Below, piece after piece: positions 34,168 to 47,200 of a stretch of DNA of 64,000 nucleotides. How positions within the stretch are numbered: position 1 is the stretch's first letter; each line of letters starts with the position of its first letter. Below the pieces are notes generated by a model, which ran no database searches, was not told the origin of the DNA, and saw nothing but the letters and a program-made list of their open reading frames with translations. The stretch is from Heliocidaris tuberculata (Eukaryota > Echinodermata > Echinoidea > Camarodonta > Echinometridae). Both the position numbers and the translations under genes were made by a program. The DNA lies in assembly GCA_025618425.1 (NCBI GenBank), contig CM046838.1:44781302-44845301 (forward strand). The letters run 5' to 3'.

Positions 34168-36600
34168 TAGGTTTTCCCGCCCATCTTCGCAATTTTATCA
34201 TCGGAATCAACGATATTTTCATTCAATTTCACGCGAAATTGATTGACAATGTGGATCAGCATTTAAAAAGCAAATATTATCGTTCAATTTGATTTTTTAA
34301 GCATGCGATTTACTACTGTTAGAATACAAAAGTGCAGAAAGATCATTCAAATTAAATATCTATGTAAACAGCATTCAAATTCGCACAGGACAGGACGTGG
34401 AAAGAATCTGCGCAAACAATTTCATGAATAGGCATACAGTTTCGTAATTTGTGCAATGTTTTTCATCTTATGGAAATGAGTTAATGCATGTTTCTGCTTA
34501 TATGAAAATTACGAATGAAGAAAGAGCAAGGTGTTCAGAGCTGCAGGTGTGTTCAGGTGTCAGTGCTTATGTTAGGCATGCTTGAAGCCTCCTCCCCCCC
34601 CCCCCGTTATATATACATTAACATTTAAAAAAAAAGCACCCAAACCGAAAAGGTCTAGACATTTGTGCAATGTCTTTCATCTTATGATAATGAGTCAGTG
34701 TATGTTTTTGCTTTCATGAAAATCATGAATGTAGAAAGAACAACATTATGATAGCATTTAGCAGATAGCTCTCATTACACCGATAATCGTTGTCAGAGAA
34801 GGTTCTTCAGTTTGGTATAGTTCTTAGAACCAGGTATCATGGCAGCTCGTGTACGATACAATCGTATCTCTGATGTCGACAGACGTCGCTTGGTTGAAGC
34901 ATTCGAAGGAAACAACCAAGATTATCTTGAACTAGCAGATAATCTCGGGATAAAAAGGTCTACTGCTCGATCTATTGTACGAACTTATCTAGAAACTGGC
35001 AGAGCTAACAAGCTTCCAAGAGGAGGGGCACATAACTCCAAAATGGACGAAGAGATGAAGAACTTTCTTCGGGATGCCCTTGAGACCAACCCTTTGCTTA
35101 CACTCACCCAGATGAAGGACAAGCTTCGGGAAGGTCTTCCTCAAAAGCCAGGCGTGTCCTTGTCGACGATTGCTAGAACTCTCGATGGCATGCTCTTCAC
35201 GCTAAAGCTCGCAGAGGATGTACCTGACGCTAGAAACTCACCACGAGTGGTCCAACAACGAAGAGACTATGCCGAGTGGTTCCTGGAGCACGGCATCGTC
35301 GCCAATTGTGTCTTCATTGACGAATGTGGCTACAACATTTGGACACGTCGTACTCAAGGAAGGGCACTACGAGGCGTTCCGGCAAGGAGGGTTGTACACG
35401 GGCAAAGAGGTCGTAACTGTAATGTGACGTTTGCAGTTTCTGCAGCCGCTGGTCTCGTTCATCATGAAATCTCTTTCGAGACTGTCACCAGGGAAAGGTT
35501 CGAGCATTTCCTCGCTGCTACAGCCGCAGAATGCAACGAAATGTTTCCAGATGATGAGCCAGTCATCTTGATTTATGACAACGCTAGGCCGCACGTGAGA
35601 GCTGAGCTACCAGCGGATGCCAACGCTCTCATGGAAACGAAGCTCCTTCCTTCCTACTCGCCATTCTTAAATATGACTGAGATGGCACACTCTTCATTTA
35701 AGAGCGAAGTGAAGAAATGCCTGGCGCAACCTGAGTGGCAAGGTCGGGTCGGAGACAGGATGGCAGCTGAGCGAGCTGGAGTCAACATGCAACAGTGGCG
35801 GTGCAACATTCTAGGAGAAGTTGCAGAGCGGTGTGTCGACGCCATTACCCCTGCCAAGTGTACCCAGTGGTTCAACCATTCACAGACATACATGCCCAGG
35901 TGTCTGAATGGTCAGGAAATTGATGGATGAAACATACTGTTGAGAGTCAAACAACTTGAAGAAAACGAGTATATGACTTTAAAAAGATGAAAAAAGATGA
36001 AAAGAAAAAAAAATATGAAAAGAAACCCCCTCACAGATATGCAAATAAAGACCCTGAAGACCACAACAAAATATATATATAACCCATGACCATGTACATG
36101 ATGTATGACAGGCAGTTTATACTCATTGTATGCAAAGATAAAGAAGTAGACCACAGAAGATTAAAGAATAATGTCATATAAATTGAAAAAAAAAGAAAAG
36201 AAATGTGAATGTCAAATGTATAATGACAGAAAAGAAATTAAAAAAAAGAGAATAAAAATGAAAATGAAAAAGAGATAGAAACCACTTACGTTGTTTTAAT
36301 TGAATGGCGTAAGTGCGAAAGTGATTGCCTGAAGACGAAAATGAAACCGCGATTCAGCAAGGAATTTCTTCTTCCACTCAAACTTGGCGAAATTGAATGA
36401 CGGTTATTCATTACCAAATTGAATCAAATTGCAGTTAATTTGAACGATAGTTTTACTAATTTCAGTGTTTAAAAAATAAATTGAACGCAAAAAGTGTTAA
36501 ATTGAAACACTGGAAAAGGGATGGACTAAAAACTGCGTGAATTTGAATGCTTGATCATGAAATTGAATGCTGTTTTGACGAATTCGGCCGGGAAAACCTA
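34168..36600 (+). mobile_element. Intact-looking IS630/Tc1-mariner-type DNA transposon
   Basis: Terminal inverted repeats TAGGTTTTCCCG (34168-34179; inverted CGGGAAAACCTA at 36589-36600) are flanked by TA (34166-34167, 36601-36602). Many ATTGAATG/CATTCAAT-type motifs lie near both ends (about 34215-34390 and 36300-36570), like transposase-binding subterminal repeats. A 363-codon transposase occupies the middle. The flanks join across the TA to rebuild one unit of the minisatellite to the right, which confirms the insertion site. Confidence 0.88.
34839..35930 (+). CDS. DDE transposase (IS630/Tc1-mariner superfamily)
   Basis: Cuts and pastes its own element at TA sites. 363 aa, uninterrupted. 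Residues 1-60 form a helix-turn-helix DNA-binding region (VDRRRLVEAFEG, LADNLGIKRSTARSIV) and a second HTH-like segment follows (about 85-125). The RNase-H-like catalytic core has FIDECGYNIW (D161), LIYDNARPH (D247) and LNMTEMAHSSFK (E281), with 33 residues between the last two by my count. The start codon follows ...GGTATC and is the first ATG of the frame. The ORF is intact and sits between matching TIRs, so the element may be autonomous. It may also belong to a little-described DDE subfamily rather than classical Tc1 or mariner. Confidence 0.9.
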   Translation: MAARVRYNRISDVDRRRLVEAFEGNNQDYLELADNLGIKRSTARSIVRTYLETGRANKLPRGGAHNSKMDEEMKNFLRDALETNPLLTLTQMKDKLREGLPQKPGVSLSTIARTLDGMLFTLKLAEDVPDARNSPRVVQQRRDYAEWFLEHGIVANCVFIDECGYNIWTRRTQGRALRGVPARRVVHGQRGRNCNVTFAVSAAAGLVHHEISFETVTRERFEHFLAATAAECNEMFPDDEPVILIYDNARPHVRAELPADANALMETKLLPSYSPFLNMTEMAHSSFKSEVKKCLAQPEWQGRVGDRMAAERAGVNMQQWRCNILGEVAERCVDAITPAKCTQWFNHSQTYMPRCLNGQEIDG

Positions 36601-36602
36601 TA

Positions 36603-37085
36603 CTACTATGTTGATCTTAATAATGGTGTTAATTCTGGAAAAAAAAAATTATATGAAGCGTTGCAATAGTTGTTCATAATACATCTTATGAAATTGGTGA
36701 CTGCATTGGATCATCTGTTATGTTGGCTTACATTCTGTTCATCCTTTAGTTTATCGTCATCAGGAGGATGGCGTTATACAACTCCGTTGATCTTAATTAC
36801 GTTCATTCTTAAACCATTTATATCGGTGTTCTAACTTGTTATTGATATTTTTATATCTTATGAAATTGGTCACTTGCTGGGATCATCTGTTCATCCTTTT
36901 GTTTATCGTCACATCGGGAGCAGGGAATTTTACAACTATGTTTATCTTTAATCATGTTAATTCTTAAAACATATATATGTCAAGCGTTTTATCTCGTCAT
37001 TGATAAGAAGTTTTATGAAACTGACCACTGACCAGGTTCATCCTGTAGTTTATCGGCACATCTGGAACAGGGGATGGGGAGAGGT
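36603..37085 (+). repeat. ~165-bp minisatellite, three units, split by the transposon
   Basis: Units start near 36603, 36776 and 36928 (ACAACTATGTTGATCTTAAT type) and end with ATCATCTGTTCATCCTTT, GTTTATCGTCACATC and a GGAGCAGGG-type block. The end of a fourth unit lies left of the transposon (about 34125-34167). Confidence 0.8.
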
Positions 37086-38449
37086 TTGGAGGAGGGAGTT
37101 GGAAGGGATTAGAACAGATCACAAAAGATGATGAGAATATTTATATTCATGCCGTTGTAATGTGAAATAAATTCAGTTATTCTTAATTGTTGATTCTATT
37201 GTAAATATAATCAAGTGAGTATATTATGAGGTTTCATAATACCTAAATTAATTTTTAAAAATTAATTTTCTTCCAGATTTGTATAACATTTCGAGGCATA
37301 TGTGAATAAAGAAAGTACTATTTTTTCTACTATGATATTCTTTCATGTTGGAATTTGATTTAAAAAAAAAAAGGAAAGAGAAAAATTACCTGTTCAACAT
37401 TAGTTTACCCGAACTTAAGAACGTACAATGACCCAATTACTGTAGCACTTGTGTGTGTCAAAACTTTATTAAGGCGAATTCGGTAACAACTTATAACATG
37501 GTTATAAAAATCGGTTAGAGGTGAAGAGACAGAAATATACCATGAGAAGCGGACAGCTGTCAACGCTTCATATCGTACTTGCTGTTTATTCACAGATATC
37601 ATGCACAATATTGAAGGTTATCCTATTAGTATAACAAATAAGACGTCAATCTATTCCAAAACCTTAGATCACTGGACTTAGTATGTATGATTGAATAAAA
37701 GAAATATATACACCGATATAGATTGCAATGGGAAAGGTAGGCCTATTCAGAATATATTACGTCAAAAATACAAGATATCGAATTGGACAAGTTTTGGTGT
37801 GGTCCCTTTCGTGGTTTGTTGTTATATATATATATACACACACACACAAACACACTCACACACAAACACATATAGTTGCAATTGAGTTGATGAACATTAA
37901 GAAAATACCAGACCTACACTGAACGGCATACTCAATGTAGTGTAATCGTTTAATCTATACATGTAAAAATTTCCAGAATATACAACGATCTATATATTAC
38001 ATATACGTCATGTATAAGAATTGATAACGGAGCACTTAGAAGTGTTAAAGCATCTAATCATTCATCAACTGAAATAAGACAAATCGGAATTTGTCTGCTA
38101 CTTTAGAATAATATGCCAATATATATGCACCTTAAAGTGACAGTAAATTGAAGCTCCTAATGGCGCCATCTTTCAACAGGATTTGATAAGTGTCTGTGCC
38201 TCTAATTTTCCCATAATGCCCCATTCTAGTTTGTAGAAGCTTAGAATGTATCTGTAGGCAATTTTCCACATGTGCAATGTCAAAAATAATAGTTATATAA
38301 AATATAATATAAAATATAAAATTTGCCTATTTTCCAAACAGCTGTTAGTCGAAATTCAAAATAAAATGAAATTAATTTTCAAATTATAATCTCAATTTGG
38401 CGGTTACTGTAAGGTGGCGCTGTTCAAGTTTTGCCAGTTTAATGCCATT
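37086..38449. other. No gene seen
   Basis: AT-rich sequence with a short TA/CA run at 37830-37870. No domain-like ORF. Confidence 0.5.
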
Positions 38450-38453
38450 TTAA

Positions 38454-38692
38454 AGGCTCGTTCAACTATGAAGCGATAAACCGCCTAAAACAAAAAACCC
38501 AAGCCGCGGGCTTTTTTTTTTTATTAAAAAAAAAAAAATTCTGTATCTTATAACACCGATGTAAAAGAGTACGCGAAGGACCTTTGTGGGGGTTACGCAT
38601 CCCTACTTGCTATTCATTTAGTACAAAAACAAAAAAACAAAAAACCGCGACTGTTCTCCGAGGCGGTTTATCGCGGCATATGTGAACAGGCC
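38454..38692. mobile_element. TTAA-flanked MITE with TIRs
   Basis: The ends pair over about 33 bp: GCTCGTTCAACTATGAAGCG / inverted GCCTGTTCACATATGCCGCG, then GATAAACCGCCT on both. TTAA at 38450-38453 and 38693-38696. A T/A-run centre; no ORF. Confidence 0.75.
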
Positions 38693-39048
38693 TTAACGTT
38701 ATTGTTTTAAAACTTGTCACAAAGTATGTAGGGTCAATTACAACACTCACTAAATGTGGCACGCATAATACCCAGGTAAAACTAATGATTATGTACAAGT
38801 CTATAATTTTTACATACAGAGCCAAAAGATATAGGCCTTACTAATTTCTGATTAAACTTTATAATTTTTATGAAATAATGACAAAATATTGACAATAAGA
38901 TGAACAATGTATTTTACACACACACACAAAAACAACAACAACAAACACACACACACACACAACAACATATTTGATAATATGTATCTAATTAAAATATGAA
39001 TATACAAACTGTATACTTTATAGATTGGAACAGCTATCTTGCATTTGT

Positions 39049-39701
39049 GACGAGGCACCACAAAACCACCAAAAAGTCCCCAGATATGAATATTTTTAGT
39101 TAAGGTCTGATTCTGAAAGAGGAGATTCTCAGCTTTAAAATGATATATAACTCATTAGTATTGGATGTTCCTAACCCACTGAAGAAAGAGTAGAATGCCC
39201 AGTCCCACAGAAAGTTACTTATATTAGAAATAAGGGTTTAAAGGTTGCAGTCTATTAAAGCAATCTGACTTGCAAGGTGTTTTGCAAAGGTGACAAAAAG
39301 AAGATTAGAACTCAATAAAAATTTCTATGAAGGAATTATCAGATTGTCCTAAAACTTGGCATTCTGATAAAACCCATCCAGCTTATTATAGTAGACAAGT
39401 ATCAAGAGCTTACTCTGTTTTAAAGTTATGGTAGATCAAACTGAGACAAGTATTCAGGATAATAACAACTTAATACAACAAAATCCAGAAAAGATAAACA
39501 TAGGTCTACTAAAATCTGTCAAAATACCACTTTTTAGATTGTTTGGAGTCTCCAAATTTTATAATTACTTAGAAAAAAAGTATACCTTTTCAGGAAATAC
39601 CAAAAACAGAAAATTAGCCGTGAGGACCACAAACACCTTTATTGAGCTCTAACTGAAAATCACACCGTGCAACTTTTTGGTGGTTTTGTGGTGCCTGGTC
39701 T
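39049..39701. mobile_element. MITE with 24-bp perfect TIR and 7-bp target duplication
   Basis: GGCACCACAAAACCACCAAA and beyond (39054-39077) recurs inverted near the right end (39672-39695). Direct repeats CATTTGT lie at 39042-39048 and 39702-39708. No transposase-like ORF in its 650 bp. Confidence 0.78.
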
Positions 39702-40381
39702 CATTTGTAAGAAATATTCTAGATAAAATGCATGCACTAACTTTTCTTCAAAATTTGTCCTTTTGGAATTTTAATTACACTGTATACTCATTTATTCTAG
39801 ATTTATTCACTACTATGAATAAAAAGTTGAAAAAGATTCGTAAAAAAAAACAAAACAATAACAACAAAAGCAGCAATAGGGCACTAAAAACGAGTCTCCC
39901 GTGAAAAAAATGTTTCACATCATTCGGTTCGTTCGACGGAATTTCCTTGGAATCACATAGCAGCTAGACATGCATAAATGATCACACACTGACTGCATTT
40001 TCAGGCACAATGTGTGCATATTCGTTTCTAAAACATGCTACATCAACATATTGGTAATATTTTATCAAAACAAGACAAGGAACAGGTGTTTGTAAAGAGG
40101 GACTCTTCTATATTAGACACTAGTTTAATTAGACGAAGTTCACATCGAATCGATATCTAAAGTCCTTGCTATTCTCAAAATAAATTTCGGATGTAGCCTG
40201 TTTTGAAAATAAACTTTTCAGATATGTTTTCTCCCCTAATAAGGGAAAAACGTTGCAATTTTTCTTCTCTATTTTATGTTAATAAGCTTTTAAAAATAAT
40301 TCTATAAGTAGGTAGCACAAAATATCGAAACGAAAGAGGAGATATAACAAATAACAAGAAATATTATATACTGAAGTCTTC

Positions 40382-40517
40382 CATGAGTTTACAATATCAG
40401 ATTCTTCATATATAAATATCTGTTTCATTTAGTCTTATAGTGCAAAGTGCATGAGTTTACAATATCAGATTCTTCATATATAAATATTTGTTTCATTTAG
40501 TCTTATAGTGCAAAGAC
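40382..40517 (+). repeat. 70-bp tandem duplication
   Basis: CATGAGTTTACAATATCAGA ... CTTATAGTGCAAAG occurs twice head-to-tail with one substitution. The rest of 39710-41180 shows nothing recognisable beyond simple runs; the part next to 41181 is the presumed 3' UTR of the phosphatase gene. Confidence 0.9.
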
Positions 40518-41180
40518 AGAGTCTTCAGACGAGTCGCACAATAACGAGAAAAACTGTATTATCTTTTTCAATAGTAATACATTTTCACTTATAAGATATT
40601 CATCTGTAACTGATATAGCTACGCTTGTTTTTGTTGTTGTTTTTTTTTTCATCCTCTTTGAGACAAATCCGATATCATACATGATAAAATTATGTTGACA
40701 AATGATATCATTCTTATCACAAGCTCTGGCTCTTCTCTATTCTCAAACATAACAAAATACAATAATTATTTCCATGATATTGCTTATAAAATAGGCAAAT
40801 TTCATATAGTCCAGAAGAAAAACCTGCTCCTCGCAATACAATTCTGTCTCTGACTTGGCCATTCATGAGATCTTACATTCAATTTGGCGAGATGATCTTT
40901 CCATAAAGTTGTCACTGCAATGATACCTCAAAAATACCATCATTAAACATTCGTTATTGTGAAATTGAAGAAAACAATTATATCTGATCTTAAATAATTG
41001 TGTTCTTATATAGTAATAACATCAAGATTCAAGCTTCGGGCAAGAAAAGATCAACAGACATGAATAATAATAACAGAAATAAATTTTAGTTCATGCAATC
41101 TTCTTCGCGTTCTCCTTCCTTGTATTTCTAGATTAATGTACGATACCTTACTTGCAATAACATGCACTTTATCTCGACTT

Positions 41181-41264
41181 TTACACTATTTTGGACATGT
41201 TTTCATAGATGGAGGATGAAATCAGATAAGATTTCACAGCTTCGTAGATGAACTGATACTGTGC
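41181..41264 (-). CDS. PTPR terminal exon
   Basis: [14 protein letters not shown] aligns with the C-terminal helix of PTP domains (QY.F.Y..V). Ends in [12 protein letters not shown] and TAA at 41181-41183. Acceptor ATATGCAG. Confidence 0.88.
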   Translation of the reverse strand, partial: AQYQFIYEAVKSYLISSSIYENMSKIV

Positions 41265-44200
41265 CTGCATATGGAAGAATAGCAACATAGAGAAAGAATC
41301 GGATGGATATTGTATCAACAAGGGTAATTAAGCATTGTACATTATAAACATTTCTTGATCTTTACAACCACCCCTTTCAAGCATTATTCAAAAATATTAA
41401 TCAAAATCTATGTACAATTTTCATATAAGCTCAAAGAAATATTTGTTTGTTTGGGTTATGGCTCTTATGGCCGATTCAGACACATAACTGAAAATTGTCT
41501 TTAAAAAAACAAAAAACAAAAAAACAAAAACATAAAAAAACGCCCTGGAAAACATGAACGAAATGAGTCAAATGCGCTTCACATTTCTGTATCATATATG
41601 ACACATTGAGTAGTCACTGTTATGCACAGCTATGTACCTTAACCCCCCCCCCCCCCTACCCACGCACAAACACACACACACACAAAAACACAAAATTGGG
41701 CCGAAATCTTGCCATACATTTACACGTTGAGAATTGCAGCGGCGTGGTTCAATGAGAGGCAGTTTACCATGTTGGTTCTAAACACCGGCGCCCAATTCAT
41801 TGTTTCCACACATCAGGAAACATCAATCGCTTTTGTTGTTTGTTTGTTTGTCTTTTAAAAATTTTGTTGTTAATGTTGTTTTTGTTGTTGTTTTTATCGG
41901 TGTGTACATGCGTTAAACTAAGGTTGCCCTACAAACCTTGCCAGGGGGGAGCATAGGCCAACGGGAATGAAAAATATTATTCTTTCTCACCAGAGATGCC
42001 ACCGCACCAGTACGCGATGTCCGCAGTCTCTTGCAGGCATGGAACACATCGATTGTTTGTTTGGTCTCCAGATGGTCCACGACAGCCAGAAAAGCACAGA
42101 ACGCTCCCGTCATTCCTTCACCATCCCTAGATTTAATTTGGATATATACTTAAACATGTGAGATCGTGGTTGAGATTACTTTAAAAACTTGTCAATAAGT
42201 TCTATTGTAAGAGGAAAAAATGGAAAGAACGGCACTGTGACTCTGATTTGAGCAACCATGATGAATATCTAAAGTTATGACCCTTCAAACACACAACGTT
42301 CTACCCTGCCAGAAAGAACACTATGTCCCACAGTGTGTTCACAGTGTGAAACACAGTGTGAAATCATCTTCACACTGTTAAATTCGAGCGTTTTAACATT
42401 GTGAATAACATCTTCACATTGTGAGTAAATTCACACTGTGAAATCGAACATCACTACGTGAAATCTCTGTGGTAAACCACACTGTGGAGGTGACCACAGT
42501 GTGAAATCATCTTCACACTGTTAAATTCGAGCGTTTTAACATTTTGAATCACATCTTCACAGAGTCGACCATGTGAACACCATGCGAACTCACTGTGGGG
42601 AACTGTGTTCTTTCCGGCAGGGATACTGACGTTCACATAACGTCCCGTTCAACGTTTTTAGAACGTTTATTTACTTTTTTGTTGTTGTTGTTTTCTGGGT
42701 GGTGTTTACGTCTTAATGCGATCAAGGACCCAGACGCTAATCATCGTTAATACCTCTTAATCTATATGTTTGTATAATTTAGGCTCTAAGCTATAATGAT
42801 GGTATAAAAATTGAATTGCATTTGGTTCAAATATCGAACTTCGTATTAAGGTGCATGATACCCTTCTACGATGGTCAGGAAACATGGTAAGGAAACTATA
42901 TGGTTTAATGATGCATAATACCACTCGAACCTGCAATGGATCAGAAGCGGAGAGTCTCCTTCTTTCCACACAGTGCTACCTAGAGAAGATACCAGTGCCC
43001 TGAACAGGTCCATCACATCTGTCAGTGTCGGGGGTACCTTAGTCGCAGGAGGGCACGAAGCAAGTTGCAGCTGTTTTACCGTCTTTGAAGCGGCCTTTTG
43101 AAATAAAGTGCGTAGAAAAATAAAGTATACTCAACTTTGATAGCTTCTAATTAAAATGTTATAACCAATGTGACTTTGAAATTTATTTCATGGGGAAAAG
43201 TGACTTGTTGTCTGTCAAGTGGTACCTCATTCATGACATTTCTGCCATGGATAACTGAGCACCAGGGTTTTTAAAAAAGTGTTGTCAAAATCTCCTTGTT
43301 CCAAGTTTGGGCTGATGCAAGGAATGTGGGTCAAGCCATACATGTATGAATGTGTTACTTTAGTCTAAAACCATTTTCAAAGTTGAATTCTCCTTTGTGC
43401 TTCAATGCTTCATGGTTTAAAGTGATCCAATGTATCTAAGCTTTCAAATGACCTTGTTTCAATCCATATGATAATCTTTAATTTATTTTAACAGCCTTCT
43501 AACTTCTGGTCTCGTGATAAATAAAAACTCTCTGCTCATCTGTCCATTGCACCATTTTACCTGCGTAACGTGCACATGGGGTGATTTCACGCTCGGTGTT
43601 GGTGTTTGTGGTTAGTGTTTATTTTGCCGCGAAATCATGATCTAACACCGACTATGAAATGAGAAAAAAATCAGTCGGTGTTAGGTGTTGACCTCTGATT
43701 TTCTGACGTAGTTCCGGTTGCCGGTGTTTAATTTTTGTCAGATGTTGTCTGCTGAACCGAGCTCGGCAGCCGGTGTTTAATTTCATGTACAAAATTCCGT
43801 TCACTAACACTATACCCTAGGGATTAAGAAATTTTCATTTCACGTTCGGTGTTGGTGCTGGTGTTGCTACTTGTACGCTAGATATGGGAAATTTTGGGGA
43901 TTAGCCGTGAGAAATAAAGTCAGTAGGCATCATTCGAAGTGTAATTTTACAGGTGTTATGAGGTAGTATGTTCATATAGGTCTGAAATTAAATCTAGGCC
44001 AACATTTAGTCCAACGTTCGATCTAGAGCACACGGAAAGGAACTACCTTTGCTTTTTAAAGGGGCGGAAGGAGTGAATAAAAAAATCCTACCTAGTTTTT
44101 TTTCCAGATAGATTTGATAAATGTGATGTTAAATATTCCGTAGTAAAAGACCCAGAGAATCCACATTATTAACTAGGATGAGTTCTAAATAAACAATCAC

Positions 44201-47200
44201 AATACAAAAGTAATGAAACTTCACGGCTAATCTGAGCCGATGCCCGAAATTTGGCCGTTGCCATATGTACGCGCTGGGCCGTCCGATCCGGCGTCTAGCT
44301 GCATTAGCTACCGCAGCATTTTCTGCTGCAAGTGAGAAACTCGAGAGAAATTAAATCTAAACTTACTGTTCCTGTCAATACTATCCATTTTTGTGAAGTT
44401 TCTTACCGGTCTCTAGATCAAATAAGGATTGCTTTTAGAATCACCGGACTACTCGGGCAATTTTACGATATTCTAGACTAACAATTCAGTAGTTAAACAC
44501 AATTATTTCTTCTTCGTTGAGAATGGTGCTGACGCCATTACCAGTGTTAAGCTATCGATGCGCTTTGTTGGGATATCGATATCGGCTCCTTAAATCTGAA
44601 CAGCGGTGTTGGAGCTCGATTTTAGGAGAATCTTTGCTCTAAACACCAACACCAAACACCAACACCGAGCGTGAAATCACCCATGGTGTTTTTCGCGAAT
44701 AGCACATGAATTCATAGATTTACTGACCTTAAAGACTAAAAATAAGAAAAAGAAGGATACGTGTGTTGAGAATTAACAAGGTAATTGATAGTATACTTTC
44801 AAGAAAAAAAGATAGCTTCCCAAATAAATGTTGCCATTTTTAATGACTTACTAAAAAGGCTTACCTTAAAAAAAGGGATCGGTGGGGGGGGGGGGGGGGG
44901 GAGCACTCAGTATATAGTGTGCGGTGGGTATGTGCCGCCCAGAAGACCCTCATTTTTACACCCAAATACCGTCTTTCTTAATTCAGCCGAATATGTAATA
45001 AAAATGATAAGAAGGTAACCTTCTTTGAGTTGATCTTGGTAACCTCTAGTGTTCTCTGCATGATCGGTCGCTTATATTCTTCTTTGAGGACTTCTACTCT
45101 GAAAGGACCGTATTGCTTGCTTCCCTCTGTTTGCCAGTACTGTGCGTATGTCTGTTATCGGCGATAAACATATAGAAAGGACTTTAATTATGTGGACGAA
45201 ATATATAGAAAAAAGAGTATAGGATCCATTCATGCCAATTAGTTGCAATGTGTTACGTACTATGTATGTCTTTTATCCATTCATTTTATCCCAAAATGAC
45301 AATTGCTTGATATTTCGATTGACTGATGGGGCTTTCCCATGATACTATCATTTATCAACGGCAATATTGAGAGATTTTTTTCATTTTTGATCGAAGTAAA
45401 TGCATACATGGAGTCATAGATAGACAGAAGCTTAGATGGACAGACGGAATTAAACAGCTAACAGGTAAAGCACTCGTCTCAGCTCATTGCATGGCTCGAG
45501 ACCGAACAACTTGGAGAACCATCTTTAACAGGCTTGGGTCACAAATGGTCAGCCATGACTCACAGGGCCATGAGGGCGAAATGGATAAAAGACATGTCTT
45601 ACGGGTCACACTGCACTGAATCGCACCGGAGGGATTTTAAATGAAACGCAGTGGTAGGCTATTCATATAAAACCCATTAAAAAAAAAATCAATTTTATTA
45701 TCTGCAGAAGGATAAGTCTTGTAAGTTTCCGTTCCTGGAAACTGGGAAAGGAATACAAAATGAGAAATTTCCGCACAAACTTTTTGAATATGTGATCTGA
45801 AAATTTTGTTCAACAAATATAGTCATCACAAAGTATTTAAAATGTACAAAAATATCGTCAGCATATTTTTTGTTAAATGAAACACAAAACTATTCTTTGA
45901 AAATTCTGAGGTATTCCGTTGTCGACTATAATACCATTTAATATGCTTGTTTATTGTCTGCTGATAATCAAATGTACATTCTGAATCTGCAGTGATTATA
46001 TCAATCATTAGAAACGTAACAATGACCATGATGACCCATATGTAAAGCAAAAGCTGTGTAATTCCCTTTCTACCCATGTTATGTTCTTACCTTGTCCCTG
46101 GAGTTACCATGAAGCATGACGATTGTATTCACTTTATAGTCTACTACCAGACGCCAGAAATCAACCACTGTATTGGGTAAGGGCGTTTGTGTCCCGATGT
46201 ACTGATTTCTTGATACGCATCCCTTGAGATGAAAATTGTTTTGGTTATGATCATATTGGTACTATCTTTAGTTTTTTTTAAAGATACTGGATTATCTTTA
46301 AACATTTCTTGATTGTGTAACTTATTCATTGGAAATATGCTTACGAAATAATGATTGTTAAACTAATTTGTATTTGTACTTTGTAACTGTAACTGGTTTG
46401 AAAGTAATTATTGGATTCGTTGTAATTATTTGATTCTTTATTATTATTACTCCATGTACCAGGCATATTTTCTATCCTGATCTATCTCTTTATACATTTT
46501 CTTTAATCGCATAGGGACTTTCTTATGAAAGTGATATGCGCTTTATCAGCAACGTTCATTATCATTAGTAGTAGTAGTAGTAGTAGGTAGTAGTAGTATA
46601 GTACTCATTTGTATTATTTTTATCACAATTATTATTACTATCATTATTATTATTATTATTATTATTATTGTTATTATTACGATTTTACTTGCATGCGTCA
46701 TGATCATGAAAACATGAAATGTAGTTTTGTTAGCTATGGGTCTAGTAAGAAAGTAAAACTGTATGTAAATATATGTAAATGTAAATTTTAATAATTATGC
46801 AATTAATTTTTTTTTTTGAGATCACTGGACCACATGGAAGACAAGTAGTCGGGCTACTGAAAGTGGGTTAATAGGGTTATCGCTTCATACATTTTTATAC
46901 GAATATTCTACATGGATTTTTTTTCATCACACGGAAATAGTTACAAATCCTAACACTTCCACTATATGATTAAAAAAAACCCTATTGCGGGCCGATAGTC
47001 CTCCATCAGCCCCAACACTACTCATAGCTCAGCAAGTAATCAGATGATGACCATGATGAACAGATTTCAGTCGATTTTTGATATAAGAGGAACAGAGTTT
47101 TATTTCTAGCCGTAAGACGCCATTTTCAACAACGAAAAAAAACCAACAAAATCACGTGTCACATTTGCATATTCATGACAAATCTCCCCCACAGGAGAAC

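Noticed and set aside
40382..40517. CRISPR-like direct repeat
   Set aside because: Just two adjacent 70-bp copies without spacers, in a eukaryotic genome.
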